Both the position numbers and the translations under genes were made by a program. Positions 34,044 through 44,092 of a stretch of DNA of 64,000 bases are shown piece after piece (position 1 is the first letter of the stretch; each line of letters opens with the position of its first letter). The notes below the pieces were generated by a model. That model did not search any database. It was not told where the DNA came from and saw only the letters and a list, made by a program, of their open reading frames with translations. The DNA comes from Burkholderiales bacterium. Lineage in GTDB: Bacteria > Pseudomonadota > Gammaproteobacteria > Burkholderiales > Burkholderiaceae_D. The DNA is taken from the NCBI GenBank assembly GCA_016196925.1, contig JACPWS010000083.1:57044-121043 (forward strand). The letters run 5' to 3'.

Positions 34044-34847
34044 TTATATGCGCCATATGTACAGATAGGGCGCATTCTCGCCGCTATTTATGCACAAATC
34101 AGGAGGCACGCCAGGAATCGTGAATTCATAGCTAATTAAAAGCGTTCCCGCACGCATTTCTGCTTTCGCCTTTTCCCATAGAGCAGGCATAGCAGCTGGC
34201 GACAAATAAGCGAACACCACATCGTAATATGCAAAATTCAATCGAGCATAATCTCGTAACATCAGATTTATGCTCACTCTTGCCAAACGTGCTTTTAGGC
34301 AACTAATCAACCAAGGCAAAGGAGCGATTTCCACCCCCTCAAAATGACAATCCGGCCTGAGCGTCGCCAATTTAATTAACAAGCCTCCCAAGCCACTTCC
34401 AACATCAATAAAACGATGTGAATTGATAGGAAGCTGCGCTGCAACAAAAGGCAATAACGACGCCTTTGATGGGTAATAGGGAACTTGGGTACGGAAAGTT
34501 GACCAGAATAATAACGTCAAAAAAATGAACGCAATCAGGTAGTACGGAGGAGGAAATGCGGCCACCAATAAAGCAACGATAGCGATTGGGAAGAAAAATT
34601 GAATCAGCCACCACCACCAATCCAATCGGCAAAAAACCGCAACCAGAGAAGCAATAGAAGCCTGGAGAAAAATCAGAAGAGGGATGGGAATTATTTTATC
34701 CAGAACCAGTTTCACCATCTGGAAAAAGAATAAAGAAATCAATAACGCGACTATCTGGATCAACAGTGCACTTAGGCTTGGCGGCATAGAAAATTTGCCC
34801 GAAAAAATAACTTTCTCGCCAATGTTATTTTTATGCCCCCCCCTCAA
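34044..34847 (-). CDS. Membrane-anchored class I SAM-dependent methyltransferase (apparent TTG start)
   Basis: Several N-terminal TM segments, then HRFIDVGSGLGGLLIKLATLRPDCHFEGVEIAPLP (motif I/II); AGGAGG 4 nt before TTG. Confidence 0.8.
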   Translation of the reverse strand: MRGGHKNNIGEKVIFSGKFSMPPSLSALLIQIVALLISLFFFQMVKLVLDKIIPIPLLIFLQASIASLVAVFCRLDWWWWLIQFFFPIAIVALLVAAFPPPYYLIAFIFLTLLFWSTFRTQVPYYPSKASLLPFVAAQLPINSHRFIDVGSGLGGLLIKLATLRPDCHFEGVEIAPLPWLISCLKARLARVSINLMLRDYARLNFAYYDVVFAYLSPAAMPALWEKAKAEMRAGTLLISYEFTIPGVPPDLCINSGENAPYLYIWRI

Positions 34848-34869
34848 GTTTCCTCCTCAAAAAATTACA

Positions 34870-35430
34870 TCATGCCACCATTTCCAGTTCAGTCTCGGCA
34901 TCCTTGGCTTTTTTAGTTTTACCAGCACGAGACGGGACGTGACAGAGACCACAAGCGTAATCATCATGCAAATCTAAAGTATGCGCAACAAAATGCCCGC
35001 CACATTTACAGCATTTCGCGAAAGTAAGCATTTTCCCCTCAAAGAAGCGGACCAAAGTCCATGCCCGCGTCAAAGACAAAACAGGCTCATCACCGACTGA
35101 AACCGAAATCTGCTCAAGATATAAGCGATACGCTTTAATCAGCGCGTCAATACCGTGCACTTCCGCATGCTCTTGCAAATATTTATAAATATTCAAAAAC
35201 AAAGAAGAATGAATATTCGGCTGCCAAGTAATAAACCAGTCGGTGGAAAACGGCAACATTCCCTTTGGAGGAGAAACGCCTTTCAACTCCTTGTATATTT
35301 TAAGCAAACGCTCGCGCGACAATGAGGTCTCCGACTCCAACAACTGCAATCTGGCGCCAAGATTTACCAACTCAATTGCCAACTGAATTTCATGCGCCTC
35401 ATTCACCACACTTTTGCTAGCCATGCTCAC
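34870..35430 (-). CDS. flhC: Flagellar transcriptional activator FlhC
   Basis: Zinc ligands CCKCGGHFVAHTLDLHDDYACGLC; directly downstream of flhD. Confidence 0.96.
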   Translation of the reverse strand: MSMASKSVVNEAHEIQLAIELVNLGARLQLLESETSLSRERLLKIYKELKGVSPPKGMLPFSTDWFITWQPNIHSSLFLNIYKYLQEHAEVHGIDALIKAYRLYLEQISVSVGDEPVLSLTRAWTLVRFFEGKMLTFAKCCKCGGHFVAHTLDLHDDYACGLCHVPSRAGKTKKAKDAETELEMVA

Positions 35431-35457
35431 TCTCCTGCCATTTAACCAGATCGAAAA

Positions 35458-35775
35458 TCAATGAATTTCTTCAACAGCCTGCCCTGCCATCAGGATGGCA
35501 GCGTGAGAATGCGCTAGAGCACGCTCTTTATTGTAGTTTGTCAACATGCATAAAATAGCGCTATCCTCAAATCGAAAACGAGCCAGCATCATATTTGACC
35601 CTGCAAGTTTCAAAATCTGCGCATTATTCAAACCCTCAATAAGATCGGCAATTTCCTTGCCAATACCAAGACGAAAAATGGCAGTAGCTTTATCGGCACG
35701 AATCATTTGCTGCGCGAGCATCAGATAACTCAAATTAGCATCGCGAATTTCAGCCATCATATCGTTCTGTGTCAT
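35458..35775 (-). CDS. flhD: Flagellar transcriptional activator FlhD (start trimmed to MTQNDMMAEIRDANLSYLMLAQ)
   Basis: IRDANLSYLMLAQQMIRADKATAIFRLGI; ILKLAGSNMMLARFRF. Confidence 0.95.
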   Translation of the reverse strand: MTQNDMMAEIRDANLSYLMLAQQMIRADKATAIFRLGIGKEIADLIEGLNNAQILKLAGSNMMLARFRFEDSAILCMLTNYNKERALAHSHAAILMAGQAVEEIH

Positions 35776-36158
35776 GTTCCCACCCTCCGTTCTGTTATCA
35801 GCGGCACGCTTTCCGTTGCCAGTGAGACACATTGTGAGACTAGGGGAAATGCCGTTGTATAGGCGGAAATAGGTATTTGCGACAAGAAAAACCAGAATAG
35901 ACTCGTAGGATAATTTCCTACAAGCCATAAATTGACGTCCAAATAAAATTTTATTTGGAACTGAAGAATTTTTTGATTTTCTTCGTAAACGCTTTTTTCA
36001 CAAAAATTCCCAATGAAAACAGCAGCTTAGAAATAAATCACTCGCGTCACTACAATTGCTTAATGATAGTAACGGCAGCAAAAACAAAAACTTTAGGCTT
36101 TTCTTAAAATTTTTATTCGTCTTTGTCTTGCTAAGTTATCGGCCTGATTGAAGAAAAC

Positions 36159-36199
36159 TTTAGGGTGTTTTTTAAAAAATTTTAAAAAAACGCCCTAAA
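36159..36199. promoter_or_regulatory. 41-bp near-perfect palindrome in the flhDC upstream region
   Basis: TTTAGGGTGTTTTTTAAAAAATTTTAAAAAAACGCCCTAAA: one mismatch and one G:T pair over 20 positions per arm. Confidence 0.6.
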
Positions 36200-36337
36200 T
36201 AGCAACGATTTGTTGCGTAAAAGCTCTTCTTTTTTTGAGGTAGGGATAATTTAAGACCCCTGAGTGATGGATGTGTGAGGAGCGAATGAGGTCTGCTATT
36301 TGCGATAGCAATATCGATTCATTAAATGAGAAGTTTT

Positions 36338-37060
36338 TTATTGGTTGCTCTTATCAATAGCGGCTCGCCAAATGCATGCACCGCGAATTTGTTTATCCAG
36401 ACCCGATAAGAGAGTCCGGTGTTCGTCACTCTCCGAGGAATCGGCATATCTAACAATGATATCTGCCAAAGACAAATCATCAATCACCGCTTGCACGATT
36501 ACGGGTTTCGCTTCCTCCGGTATATCAATAGTGAAACTATTTTGCCCCCTCGACATGGCCAGAAAAACGTCCGCCAGCAATTCAGCATCCAGCAAAGCTC
36601 CATGTAATTTTCTATGTGAATTTGAAACATCATAGCGATCGCATAAGGCGTCCAGCGAGTTTCTTTTTCCTGGGTGCAATTCCTTTGCCTGCACCAAGGT
36701 ATCCGTCACCAAAGCTACGTGCTCCGGGAACGGAGGCAAATTCAAGCGAGCAAACTCTGCACTTAAAAATGCAACATCGAATGGCGCATTATGGATAACA
36801 ATTTCAGCATTTTTGACGTAATTTAGAAAATCATCAATGATTTCTGCAAATTTAGGTTTATCGCGGAGGAACTCTGTTGTCAATCCATGGACGGCTAACG
36901 CACCTTCTTCCGAATCTCTTTCCGGATTGATATATCGATGAAAATTATTTCCCGTCAGTTTGCGATTAAACAACTCAACACAACCAATTTCGATAACTCT
37001 GTCCCCTGTTCGAGGATTCAATCCTGTTGTTTCTGTATCTAGAACAATTTGTCGCTTCAT
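36338..37060 (-). CDS. dnaQ: DNA polymerase III epsilon subunit
   Basis: MKRQIVLDTETTGLNPRTGDRVIEIGCVEL; VIHNAPFDVAFL; HGALLDAELLADVFL. Confidence 0.95.
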   Translation of the reverse strand: MKRQIVLDTETTGLNPRTGDRVIEIGCVELFNRKLTGNNFHRYINPERDSEEGALAVHGLTTEFLRDKPKFAEIIDDFLNYVKNAEIVIHNAPFDVAFLSAEFARLNLPPFPEHVALVTDTLVQAKELHPGKRNSLDALCDRYDVSNSHRKLHGALLDAELLADVFLAMSRGQNSFTIDIPEEAKPVIVQAVIDDLSLADIIVRYADSSESDEHRTLLSGLDKQIRGACIWRAAIDKSNQ

Positions 37061-37070
37061 CTAATCTCTT

Positions 37071-38489
37071 TCATGCTCCGGCGCCTGAGAACGACGCAGG
37101 ATCAGACTCCCAGGACAGGTCAACAGAGGGCGTCTCATCTGACACGCAAAATATTGATTGCATACCAACGCCAGCTGCAAACAGTATCTGGTTATTCACC
37201 GCTAAAAACGGCAATTGCTCTCTCTGCCAAAATGGAATTTGCAAAGCCTGGTAGTGGCTTTTTATGGTGCGCGTCGGGCGATTATGGGCAAGCTTTAAAC
37301 GTTCACCGCCCTTACGCAACTGCAAGGTCAAAGACTGGATCTTCAACCACTGTTTATCAATGCCGTGGCTAGCATCGTTAATTAACAACGTGCCGCGAAA
37401 TTCCGGGAAATATATAGCCGCTTCCCCATTCCAGCTAAATGTCTTTAACAAGCCATTTAGATTTTTTTCCCGAATATTGTCGGATGCATACACTTTATTT
37501 TTATAACGATGAATAGCCAGATGCTCATGATATATAGTTACGCGAGCGTCTTCTCGCGCCGAAAATAACTGACTAAGCATTTCCTTCAGACGTGAGGTTG
37601 ATGGCATGCGCGCACCTAGTTGCGCAAGCCAAAACCGCATCAGATTATTAACGCGCTCGCCATCCAAGCTTTGCATGGCCGTGATATCCAGCTCCTGATC
37701 CAATTTACATAGTTGCAGATCCTGCTCAGCCAACTTTGTTAGGGTGTCATGTGCCGATTGTATATGCATCGCTCCTCTCGCAATACGCTCCGCATATCCG
37801 GGAGAGATTTTACTTAATATCGGCATGACCTGATGCCGCAAAGCGTTTCTTATAAAGCGAGGATCAAAATTAGATTCATCCTGCACAAAGGCAACGCCTT
37901 GTCGAGTAGCAAATTCTTCGAGAGTTAATCTAGACTCTGCGAGTAGAGGGCGCGCCAAAAAAATTGCTTCGTTTCCGAACAATTTCGGAGCACGATGACA
38001 CATGTTCATACCTGCCATGCCCGCCACACCGGAGCCACGCAACATCTGAAGCAGCAAAGTTTCAGCTTGGTCATCTTGCTGGTGCGCAGTAAGCAGCAAA
38101 TTAATTTGATGGTCCTGACAAAGCTTACCTAAAGCGCGATATCGCTCCGCCCTCGCACTAGCTTCTATGCCATGACCATTATCATTGGAAACCGTGACTT
38201 GCTTTACAAAAAAGCGCACTCCATGTGCTGCACATACTGACGCGCAATGTGCCGACCAGTCATCAGCGTGCGGGCTTAACCCATGATGGACATGAAATGC
38301 AAGCAAGGGAACGCCGTGCTCCTGGCAATACTTGTTGGCAAGCGCCAATAAAACGGACGAGTCAAGCCCGCCGCTGTATGCAACAGCAAGACCTTGCTCT
38401 AACTGGTCGAGACAATGTTCTTCAACAATGTTATTCAGCGTATCTGTGAAACGCCGCATTAAAATGCGGCTAGTACCATCCAGGCTCAT
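37071..38489 (-). CDS. tilS: tRNA(Ile)-lysidine synthase
   Basis: [17 protein letters not shown]-loop; [29 protein letters not shown]. Confidence 0.94.
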   Translation of the reverse strand: MSLDGTSRILMRRFTDTLNNIVEEHCLDQLEQGLAVAYSGGLDSSVLLALANKYCQEHGVPLLAFHVHHGLSPHADDWSAHCASVCAAHGVRFFVKQVTVSNDNGHGIEASARAERYRALGKLCQDHQINLLLTAHQQDDQAETLLLQMLRGSGVAGMAGMNMCHRAPKLFGNEAIFLARPLLAESRLTLEEFATRQGVAFVQDESNFDPRFIRNALRHQVMPILSKISPGYAERIARGAMHIQSAHDTLTKLAEQDLQLCKLDQELDITAMQSLDGERVNNLMRFWLAQLGARMPSTSRLKEMLSQLFSAREDARVTIYHEHLAIHRYKNKVYASDNIREKNLNGLLKTFSWNGEAAIYFPEFRGTLLINDASHGIDKQWLKIQSLTLQLRKGGERLKLAHNRPTRTIKSHYQALQIPFWQREQLPFLAVNNQILFAAGVGMQSIFCVSDETPSVDLSWESDPASFSGAGA

Positions 38490-39460
38490 TCAGGCAGCTT
38501 AGTTTCCTTGAACTTACCGTAACTCATGAGTTTCTCATGGCGAGCGGCAAGCAAGTCTTTGGTTTTAACGCCTTGGAATTGACGCAAGGTATCGGCCAGC
38601 GCGCGCTTTACCAAGGCGCACATTTGCTTAGGATCACGATGAGCGCCGCCCAAAGGCTCGTTGATAATTTTATCTATCAGGCCCATCGCTTTCAGGCGAT
38701 GCGCCGTCAAGCCGAGAGCTTCCGCAGCATCAGCCGCACGTTCAGACGTTTTCCAAAGAATTGAAGCACATCCTTCCGGCGAAATAACCGAGTAAGTTGC
38801 ATACTGGAGCATCAGAACAGCGTCGCCGACGGCTAATGCCAAAGCACCGCCCGACCCCCCCTCACCTATGATGGTGGTAATCAAGGGCACCTTCAGCTCA
38901 GCCATCACATACAGATTGTGACCAATTGCCTCGGACTGACCACGCTCTTCTGCGTCAATGCCCGGCCAAGCACCGGTCGTGTCCACAAAGGTAAACACAG
39001 GAATATCAAATTTCTCAGCCAATTTCATCAAGCGCATCGCTTTGCGATAACCTTCCGGCTTTGGCATGCCAAAATTACGCATGGCACGCTCTTTGGTGTC
39101 TCGACCTTTCTGATGCCCCATGACCATGCATGCCTGGCCATTGAATCGAGCCAAACCGCCTACAATCGACTGGTCATCGGCAAAGCTGCGATCGCCATGC
39201 AACTCATGAAAGTCCGTGAATATCTGATTAATATAATCCAGCGTATAAGGACGCTGAGGATGGCGAGATATCTGCGAAACCTGCCAAGGAGTCAGCTTTG
39301 CATAGATGTCTTTAGTTAACATCTGGCTTTTTTTCGATAATCTATCGATTTCCTCCGAGATATCAACTGCAGAATCATCCTGCACGAAGCGCAACTCTTC
39401 AATTTTTGTTTCAAGTTCGGCAATGGCTTGCTCAAAACTCAGAAATGTTGTTTTAGTCAT
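38486..39460 (-). CDS. accA: Acetyl-CoA carboxylase carboxyltransferase subunit alpha
   Basis: [76 protein letters not shown]. Confidence 0.97.
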   Translation of the reverse strand: MTKTTFLSFEQAIAELETKIEELRFVQDDSAVDISEEIDRLSKKSQMLTKDIYAKLTPWQVSQISRHPQRPYTLDYINQIFTDFHELHGDRSFADDQSIVGGLARFNGQACMVMGHQKGRDTKERAMRNFGMPKPEGYRKAMRLMKLAEKFDIPVFTFVDTTGAWPGIDAEERGQSEAIGHNLYVMAELKVPLITTIIGEGGSGGALALAVGDAVLMLQYATYSVISPEGCASILWKTSERAADAAEALGLTAHRLKAMGLIDKIINEPLGGAHRDPKQMCALVKRALADTLRQFQGVKTKDLLAARHEKLMSYGKFKETKLPE

Positions 39461-39505
39461 CGTGTCTCCTTAACTCCACACGAGTTGAAAAATAGTCTGT
39501 TAATT

Positions 39506-40147
39506 TCAGACCGGATCAAGGCTGCGCCACAAATACCAAGTCGCAACCGTACGCCATGGCTCCCAGTTCGCGGCCACCTCACGGACATCGCTACGAGAAA
39601 CCGGCTCACCTGAAAAATAATTAATACTTATCCCCTTCAACAACCCTGGGTCGTCTAAGGGCAAAATGTTAGGGCGGTGCAGATTAAATATCAAAAACAT
39701 CTCCGCTGTCCAGCGTCCGATGCCTCGAATTTGTATCAACTCCAAAATAACGTCTTCGTCGCCCATCTCCCCCCATTTGTCGACGTGCAATCTTTTTTCT
39801 TTGAAATGTTCCGCCAGATCAAGAATATACTCGGTCTTCCTTTTTGACAAACCGCAAGAAAATAGCTTTTCATTGCCTAATCGCAACACCTGAGCCGGCG
39901 TCGATTTTGGGCAAAGTTCGAGAAATCGACGCCATAATCCATCGGCAGCGACATTGGAAATTTGTTGGGCGACAATGGAGCGTGTCAACGTGGTAAATGG
40001 ATCATCCCTGCCGATCAACTGCAAATTACTGAATTGCGGGATCAATTTACGCATAATACGATCACGCTTCATGAGTTCAGCCTTCGCCTCCTCCCAATAA
40101 AGCGGAGTGCACGGAGGCTCAGAAAACTCCTTGTCAGTATCGCTCAT
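39506..40147 (-). CDS. DNA-3-methyladenine glycosylase II (HhH-GPD)
   Basis: SIVAQQISNVAADGLWRRF; LIQIRGIGRWTAEMFLIF; PLDDPGLLKGI. Confidence 0.9.
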   Translation of the reverse strand: MSDTDKEFSEPPCTPLYWEEAKAELMKRDRIMRKLIPQFSNLQLIGRDDPFTTLTRSIVAQQISNVAADGLWRRFLELCPKSTPAQVLRLGNEKLFSCGLSKRKTEYILDLAEHFKEKRLHVDKWGEMGDEDVILELIQIRGIGRWTAEMFLIFNLHRPNILPLDDPGLLKGISINYFSGEPVSRSDVREVAANWEPWRTVATWYLWRSLDPV

Positions 40148-40887
40148 GCCGCTCGGGTCCCGCACCATTCAGTTGCACCACCTGGTCTATCGTCCAAAAT
40201 CACTCCTTCAGCCAATAACTTGATACGAATACGATCCGATTCACTAAAATTCTTAGTCTCTTTTGCAAGTTTTCTGTCCGCAATCTTTCGCTCAATCTCG
40301 AGGGCAACCGCATCATCAGAGAAAATCGGTGAAGAATGCAAAAACTCCAGAGGAGTACGCTGTAAAACCGCTATCACTGCAGCCAAAGATTTCAATTGTC
40401 GTGCCATTATTGATGATTTTGATTTATTAACTTCATTGGCCAGATCAAACAACACTGAAATAGCTAAAGGCGTATTGAAATCGTCCAACATTGCTTCCGC
40501 AAGACGCTGTGCGAAGCCCCCCCCTATTCAGTGGGGAATCATCCGCAACAACGTCTTTATAATATGGGCACACAATGCGCCAGCGCGTCTTCGTTCATGT
40601 ACTGAAATCGCTCCGTTAACTGTGAAATGGCGACTCTGCTTTCAACTGCGCGCTTTATGAGCTTATCGTCGATATCCGTAATATGACGCACATAAGTTAC
40701 GTCAAAACCCGAACTACGCAACCAACGTTGCACCATGTTAAATGCCACCATGACGCGCGCATGTGCAAAATGACGCAGTAATCATAAACAGTCATCCCGC
40801 AAACATACATGCGGATTTTTCCAGATTCAATTGGAGTGAAGACCTGTTTTCACGGGTCAAGGTGTAATAAATTCTTTGTCTATCCAT
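40144..40887 (-). pseudogene. cysS: Cysteinyl-tRNA synthetase relic: frameshifted, with a large internal deletion
   Basis: Recoverable pieces in different frames: [13 protein letters not shown] / [24 protein letters not shown] / [44 protein letters not shown]...MNEDALA // FAQRLAEAMLDDFNTPLAISVLFDLANEVNKSKS...GVILDDRPGGATEW. The catalytic middle including KMSKS is absent. Confidence 0.92.
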
Positions 40888-40961
40888 CTGTTGCAAATTC
40901 ATTTTTCACATCCAAATTACCGCTTCCGCATATTGCAAACGCTAAAACAGGCATTCTGCAA

Positions 40962-40983
40962 GGTGTTTGGCGAGCCAAACACC
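40962..40983. repeat. 22-bp palindrome upstream of the TPR gene
   Basis: GGTGTTTGGC-GA-GCCAAACACC, perfect 10-bp arms. Confidence 0.6.
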
Positions 40984-41087
40984 CATTGTTGCGCACTATT
41001 TGATAAGATGGCGCTTTGCTTTATATCCAGTATAACATTGCGCCCCGATATTCCGCCGTTCACCCATAAAAACCAAGTCCGAAACCC

Positions 41088-42104
41088 ATGCGCCACGTTT
41101 TAAAAAATGCCTTTGCCATATCAAGCCTGTCAATAGCTTTAGTGTCTGCGTCATCTTTTGCAGATGACGCGGCAGATATCGGCAAATTGCTGCGCGCCGG
41201 TCAAACTGCGGAAGCCTTGCAAAAAGTGGATGCTGCCCTTGCGCAACGACCTAAAGATGCGCAAATACGTTTTTTTAAAGGTTTGATCCTGACTGAACAA
41301 AACAAGTCCAGCGAAGCGATCGGCATTTTTTCAAAATTGACTGATGATTACCCGGAACTGCCGGAGCCATACAATAATCTCGCCGTCTTGTATGCGTCTG
41401 CGGGGCAATTCGACAAGGCGCGTGCCGCCCTGGAAATGGCCATCCGAACCAATCCTACCTATGGCACCGCTCACGAAAATTTGGGAGATGTCTACGCAAA
41501 GCTAGCCAGTCAGGCTTACGACAAAGCCTTGCAGCTAGATTCGGGAAATGCAGCGGCCAAACTTAAATTGACCATGGTGCGCAGCCTGGTCGGCAACGCG
41601 ACCGGAGGCACCAATCCCAAAGCGTCCGTTTCTGCCACTACCGTCGCAGCAGCAACCCCTAGCCTTACAAACAAAGCTTCACCTGCCTCTCTCGTCAAAA
41701 CCGATTCCGCGCCGGCGAAAACCGATACCAAAATCAGCAGTAAATCTGCTCCAGCAAAAAATCGCGAAGAAGATGACATCCTGAAATCTGTCGAAAATTG
41801 GGCAAAAGCATGGAGCGGCAAAGATACAAATGGCTACTTAGCGCATTACGCCAAGGATTTTCAAACGCCTAAAGGTGAATCGCGTAAAGCCTGGGCAGAA
41901 GAACGACGCAACAGAATCGAGGGCAAAGGACGCATCAGCGTAAAAGTAGAGACGCCTAAAGTGAACATCGATGGAAATACTGCCGTCGTGAAATTCAGAC
42001 AGATATATACGTCGGATCAGCTGACTGCCAATAGCCGTAAAACCCTACAAATGATTAAACAGGATGGTAAGTGGCAGATCAAGCAGGAGCGTGCGGGCAG
42101 CTGA
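41088..42104 (+). CDS. Secreted TPR protein with C-terminal SnoaL/Cds6-like domain
   Basis: Signal peptide, TPR repeats (PEPYNNLAVLYASAGQFDKARAALEMAI), C-terminal SVENWAKAWSGKDTNGYLAHYAKDFQTPKGESRKAWAEERRNRI. Confidence 0.85.
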   Translation: MRHVLKNAFAISSLSIALVSASSFADDAADIGKLLRAGQTAEALQKVDAALAQRPKDAQIRFFKGLILTEQNKSSEAIGIFSKLTDDYPELPEPYNNLAVLYASAGQFDKARAALEMAIRTNPTYGTAHENLGDVYAKLASQAYDKALQLDSGNAAAKLKLTMVRSLVGNATGGTNPKASVSATTVAAATPSLTNKASPASLVKTDSAPAKTDTKISSKSAPAKNREEDDILKSVENWAKAWSGKDTNGYLAHYAKDFQTPKGESRKAWAEERRNRIEGKGRISVKVETPKVNIDGNTAVVKFRQIYTSDQLTANSRKTLQMIKQDGKWQIKQERAGS

Positions 42105-43372
42105 TGTTTTTTCCCGTTTCCACCTTGCATCCGGTTCGTAAGACGGCCGGAAATTCGTTTTCTTTGCTTATTTTCTTCGCAGCATGGATGACTTTGTTTG
42201 CAATGCCGTCCGCCTCCGTTGCCAAAACTCGCGCCCAGAAATTCCCCCCTGCAGAAATTAACGCCAACCTACCCGATCCGGACACTTTATTAATCGACGT
42301 ATACAAAAACTTAGCATCAAACAAACTGCAAACTGCTCAAATAAAAATTGATGCTCTTATCGAGGCCTACCCACATTTCCAGCTAGCCCATTTGATACGG
42401 GGCGATCTGTTGCTGATGCATACGCGCCCAGTCACTCATTTTGGCGCGGGTGCTAATGCACAAGCAGACAAACTCAGAGATTTGCAAGAGGAGGCTGCAG
42501 TTAGAATCAAATCCTTAAGAGAACGGCCCGACCCGGACTTAATACCGCGCGCTATTTTGCAGTTGAGGGAAGATCAAAAACAGATCCTCGTAGTCGACGC
42601 AAAAAAATCACGGCTGTATCTGTATGAAAACAATAGCGGCCTACCCAAACTGGTAAGCGATTATTACATCAGCCAGGGCAAATTCGGCATCAACAAACTG
42701 AAAGAAGGCGATCAGAAAACGCCGGTCGGTGTGTACTATGTCACGGGTCGCCTCGCCGGGGCAAAATTGCCGGATTTTTATGGTCCGGGGGCATTGCCGC
42801 TGAACTACCCGAACGAATGGGATAAAATCAACGGGCGCAATGGCTCTGGCATCTGGTTGCACGGCATGCCTTCAGAGAATTTTAGCCGGCCACCGCGCGC
42901 GTCCGACGGCTGCGTCGTACTGACCAATCCAGATTTCTTGAAAATTGCAGCCAATATCGACATAGGTAAGACGCCAGTCATCATTAGTGAACAGGTGGAA
43001 TTTGTTAACCGCACCAAATGGAATGCAGACAAGTTATTTGCAGAGAAGCTGCTCGAAGACTGGCGCCGTGACATGGAAAGTCAAAACGCCAACCGCATAC
43101 TCGCCAATTACTCACGGAATTTCAAAACTTTACTAGGCGAAGACCTGAATGCGTGGTTTCCGAAATCGCAGCAAAATTGGGATAATTTAAGCAATCCGTC
43201 CATCAAGTTAAAAGACATAACGCAATTCCGCTATCCGGGCAAAGACGAAATAATTGTCAGCACCTTCACGCAAGAAACTGCTGCGGGAAAGGGCAAGACC
43301 AGTGTACGCAAACGCCAGTACTGGCTGAAGGAAGCTGCCAAATGGCGCATTATTTACGAAATGCAGGTATAA
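42104..43372 (+). CDS. L,D-transpeptidase (YkuD) with C-terminal Cds6-like domain
   Basis: YkuD motif GIWLHGMPSENFSRPPRASDGCVVLTNPD; C-terminal LLEDWRRDMESQNANRILANYSRNF; TGATG overlap with the preceding gene. Confidence 0.9.
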   Translation: MFFPVSTLHPVRKTAGNSFSLLIFFAAWMTLFAMPSASVAKTRAQKFPPAEINANLPDPDTLLIDVYKNLASNKLQTAQIKIDALIEAYPHFQLAHLIRGDLLLMHTRPVTHFGAGANAQADKLRDLQEEAAVRIKSLRERPDPDLIPRAILQLREDQKQILVVDAKKSRLYLYENNSGLPKLVSDYYISQGKFGINKLKEGDQKTPVGVYYVTGRLAGAKLPDFYGPGALPLNYPNEWDKINGRNGSGIWLHGMPSENFSRPPRASDGCVVLTNPDFLKIAANIDIGKTPVIISEQVEFVNRTKWNADKLFAEKLLEDWRRDMESQNANRILANYSRNFKTLLGEDLNAWFPKSQQNWDNLSNPSIKLKDITQFRYPGKDEIIVSTFTQETAAGKGKTSVRKRQYWLKEAAKWRIIYEMQV

Positions 43373-43395
43373 CAATTTTGAAAACGACAAAAACT

Positions 43396-44058
43396 ATGCA
43401 AGGAATACGCCGCACACTACTGGCCATGGTTGGCGCAGGCATTTTGATGCTGCAAGCGCCTTACAGCCTGGCTGAAGAATTACCCCGAGTTATGTTGAAA
43501 ACCAACATGGGCGAGATCGTCGTAGAACTCTACCCTGAAGCGGCACCAAAAACTGTGGATAATTTCTTGAAGTATGTGAAATCCGGCCATTACAAGGGCA
43601 CGGTATTTCATCGCGTGATCGATAATTTCATGATACAGGGCGGCGGTTTCGATAAAAATCTGAAGGAAAAACCTACCGGCAAGCCCATTCCCTTGGAAGC
43701 GCGCCTGGCACTGGACAAAGGCATTAAAAATGATATAGGTACGATAGCGATGGCACGCACCGAAGACCCCAATTCTGCCTCCGCACAATTTTTTATCAAC
43801 GTTAAAGATAATGATTTTCTTAACCATCAGATTTTGTCCGATGGAGACCCGGTACAATTCAGTTATCGCGGCAACAGCGTCACTGCCCCGCGCGGCAAAG
43901 CCTTGCTGGCTACCGCTGGCTACACGCCATTTGGCAAGGTCGTTAAAGGTATGGACGTCGTTGAGCAAATCAAGCGCGTTGAAACCGGCAATATCAACAT
44001 GATGCAGAATGTGCCTATCAAGGCAGTTATCATCGAATCCGCTACACTACTCAAATAA
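43396..44058 (+). CDS. ppiA: Periplasmic cyclophilin-type peptidylprolyl isomerase
   Basis: Signal peptide; [56 protein letters not shown]. Confidence 0.94.
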   Translation: MQGIRRTLLAMVGAGILMLQAPYSLAEELPRVMLKTNMGEIVVELYPEAAPKTVDNFLKYVKSGHYKGTVFHRVIDNFMIQGGGFDKNLKEKPTGKPIPLEARLALDKGIKNDIGTIAMARTEDPNSASAQFFINVKDNDFLNHQILSDGDPVQFSYRGNSVTAPRGKALLATAGYTPFGKVVKGMDVVEQIKRVETGNINMMQNVPIKAVIIESATLLK

Positions 44059-44092
44059 ATTTGCATTTTTCATTACTCATTCAAGGAATATC

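Noticed and set aside
40517-40524. G8/C8 tract in cysS as a phase-variation switch
   Set aside because: The gene also lacks its catalytic middle and has other frameshifts, so no tract length could restore function; treated as decay.
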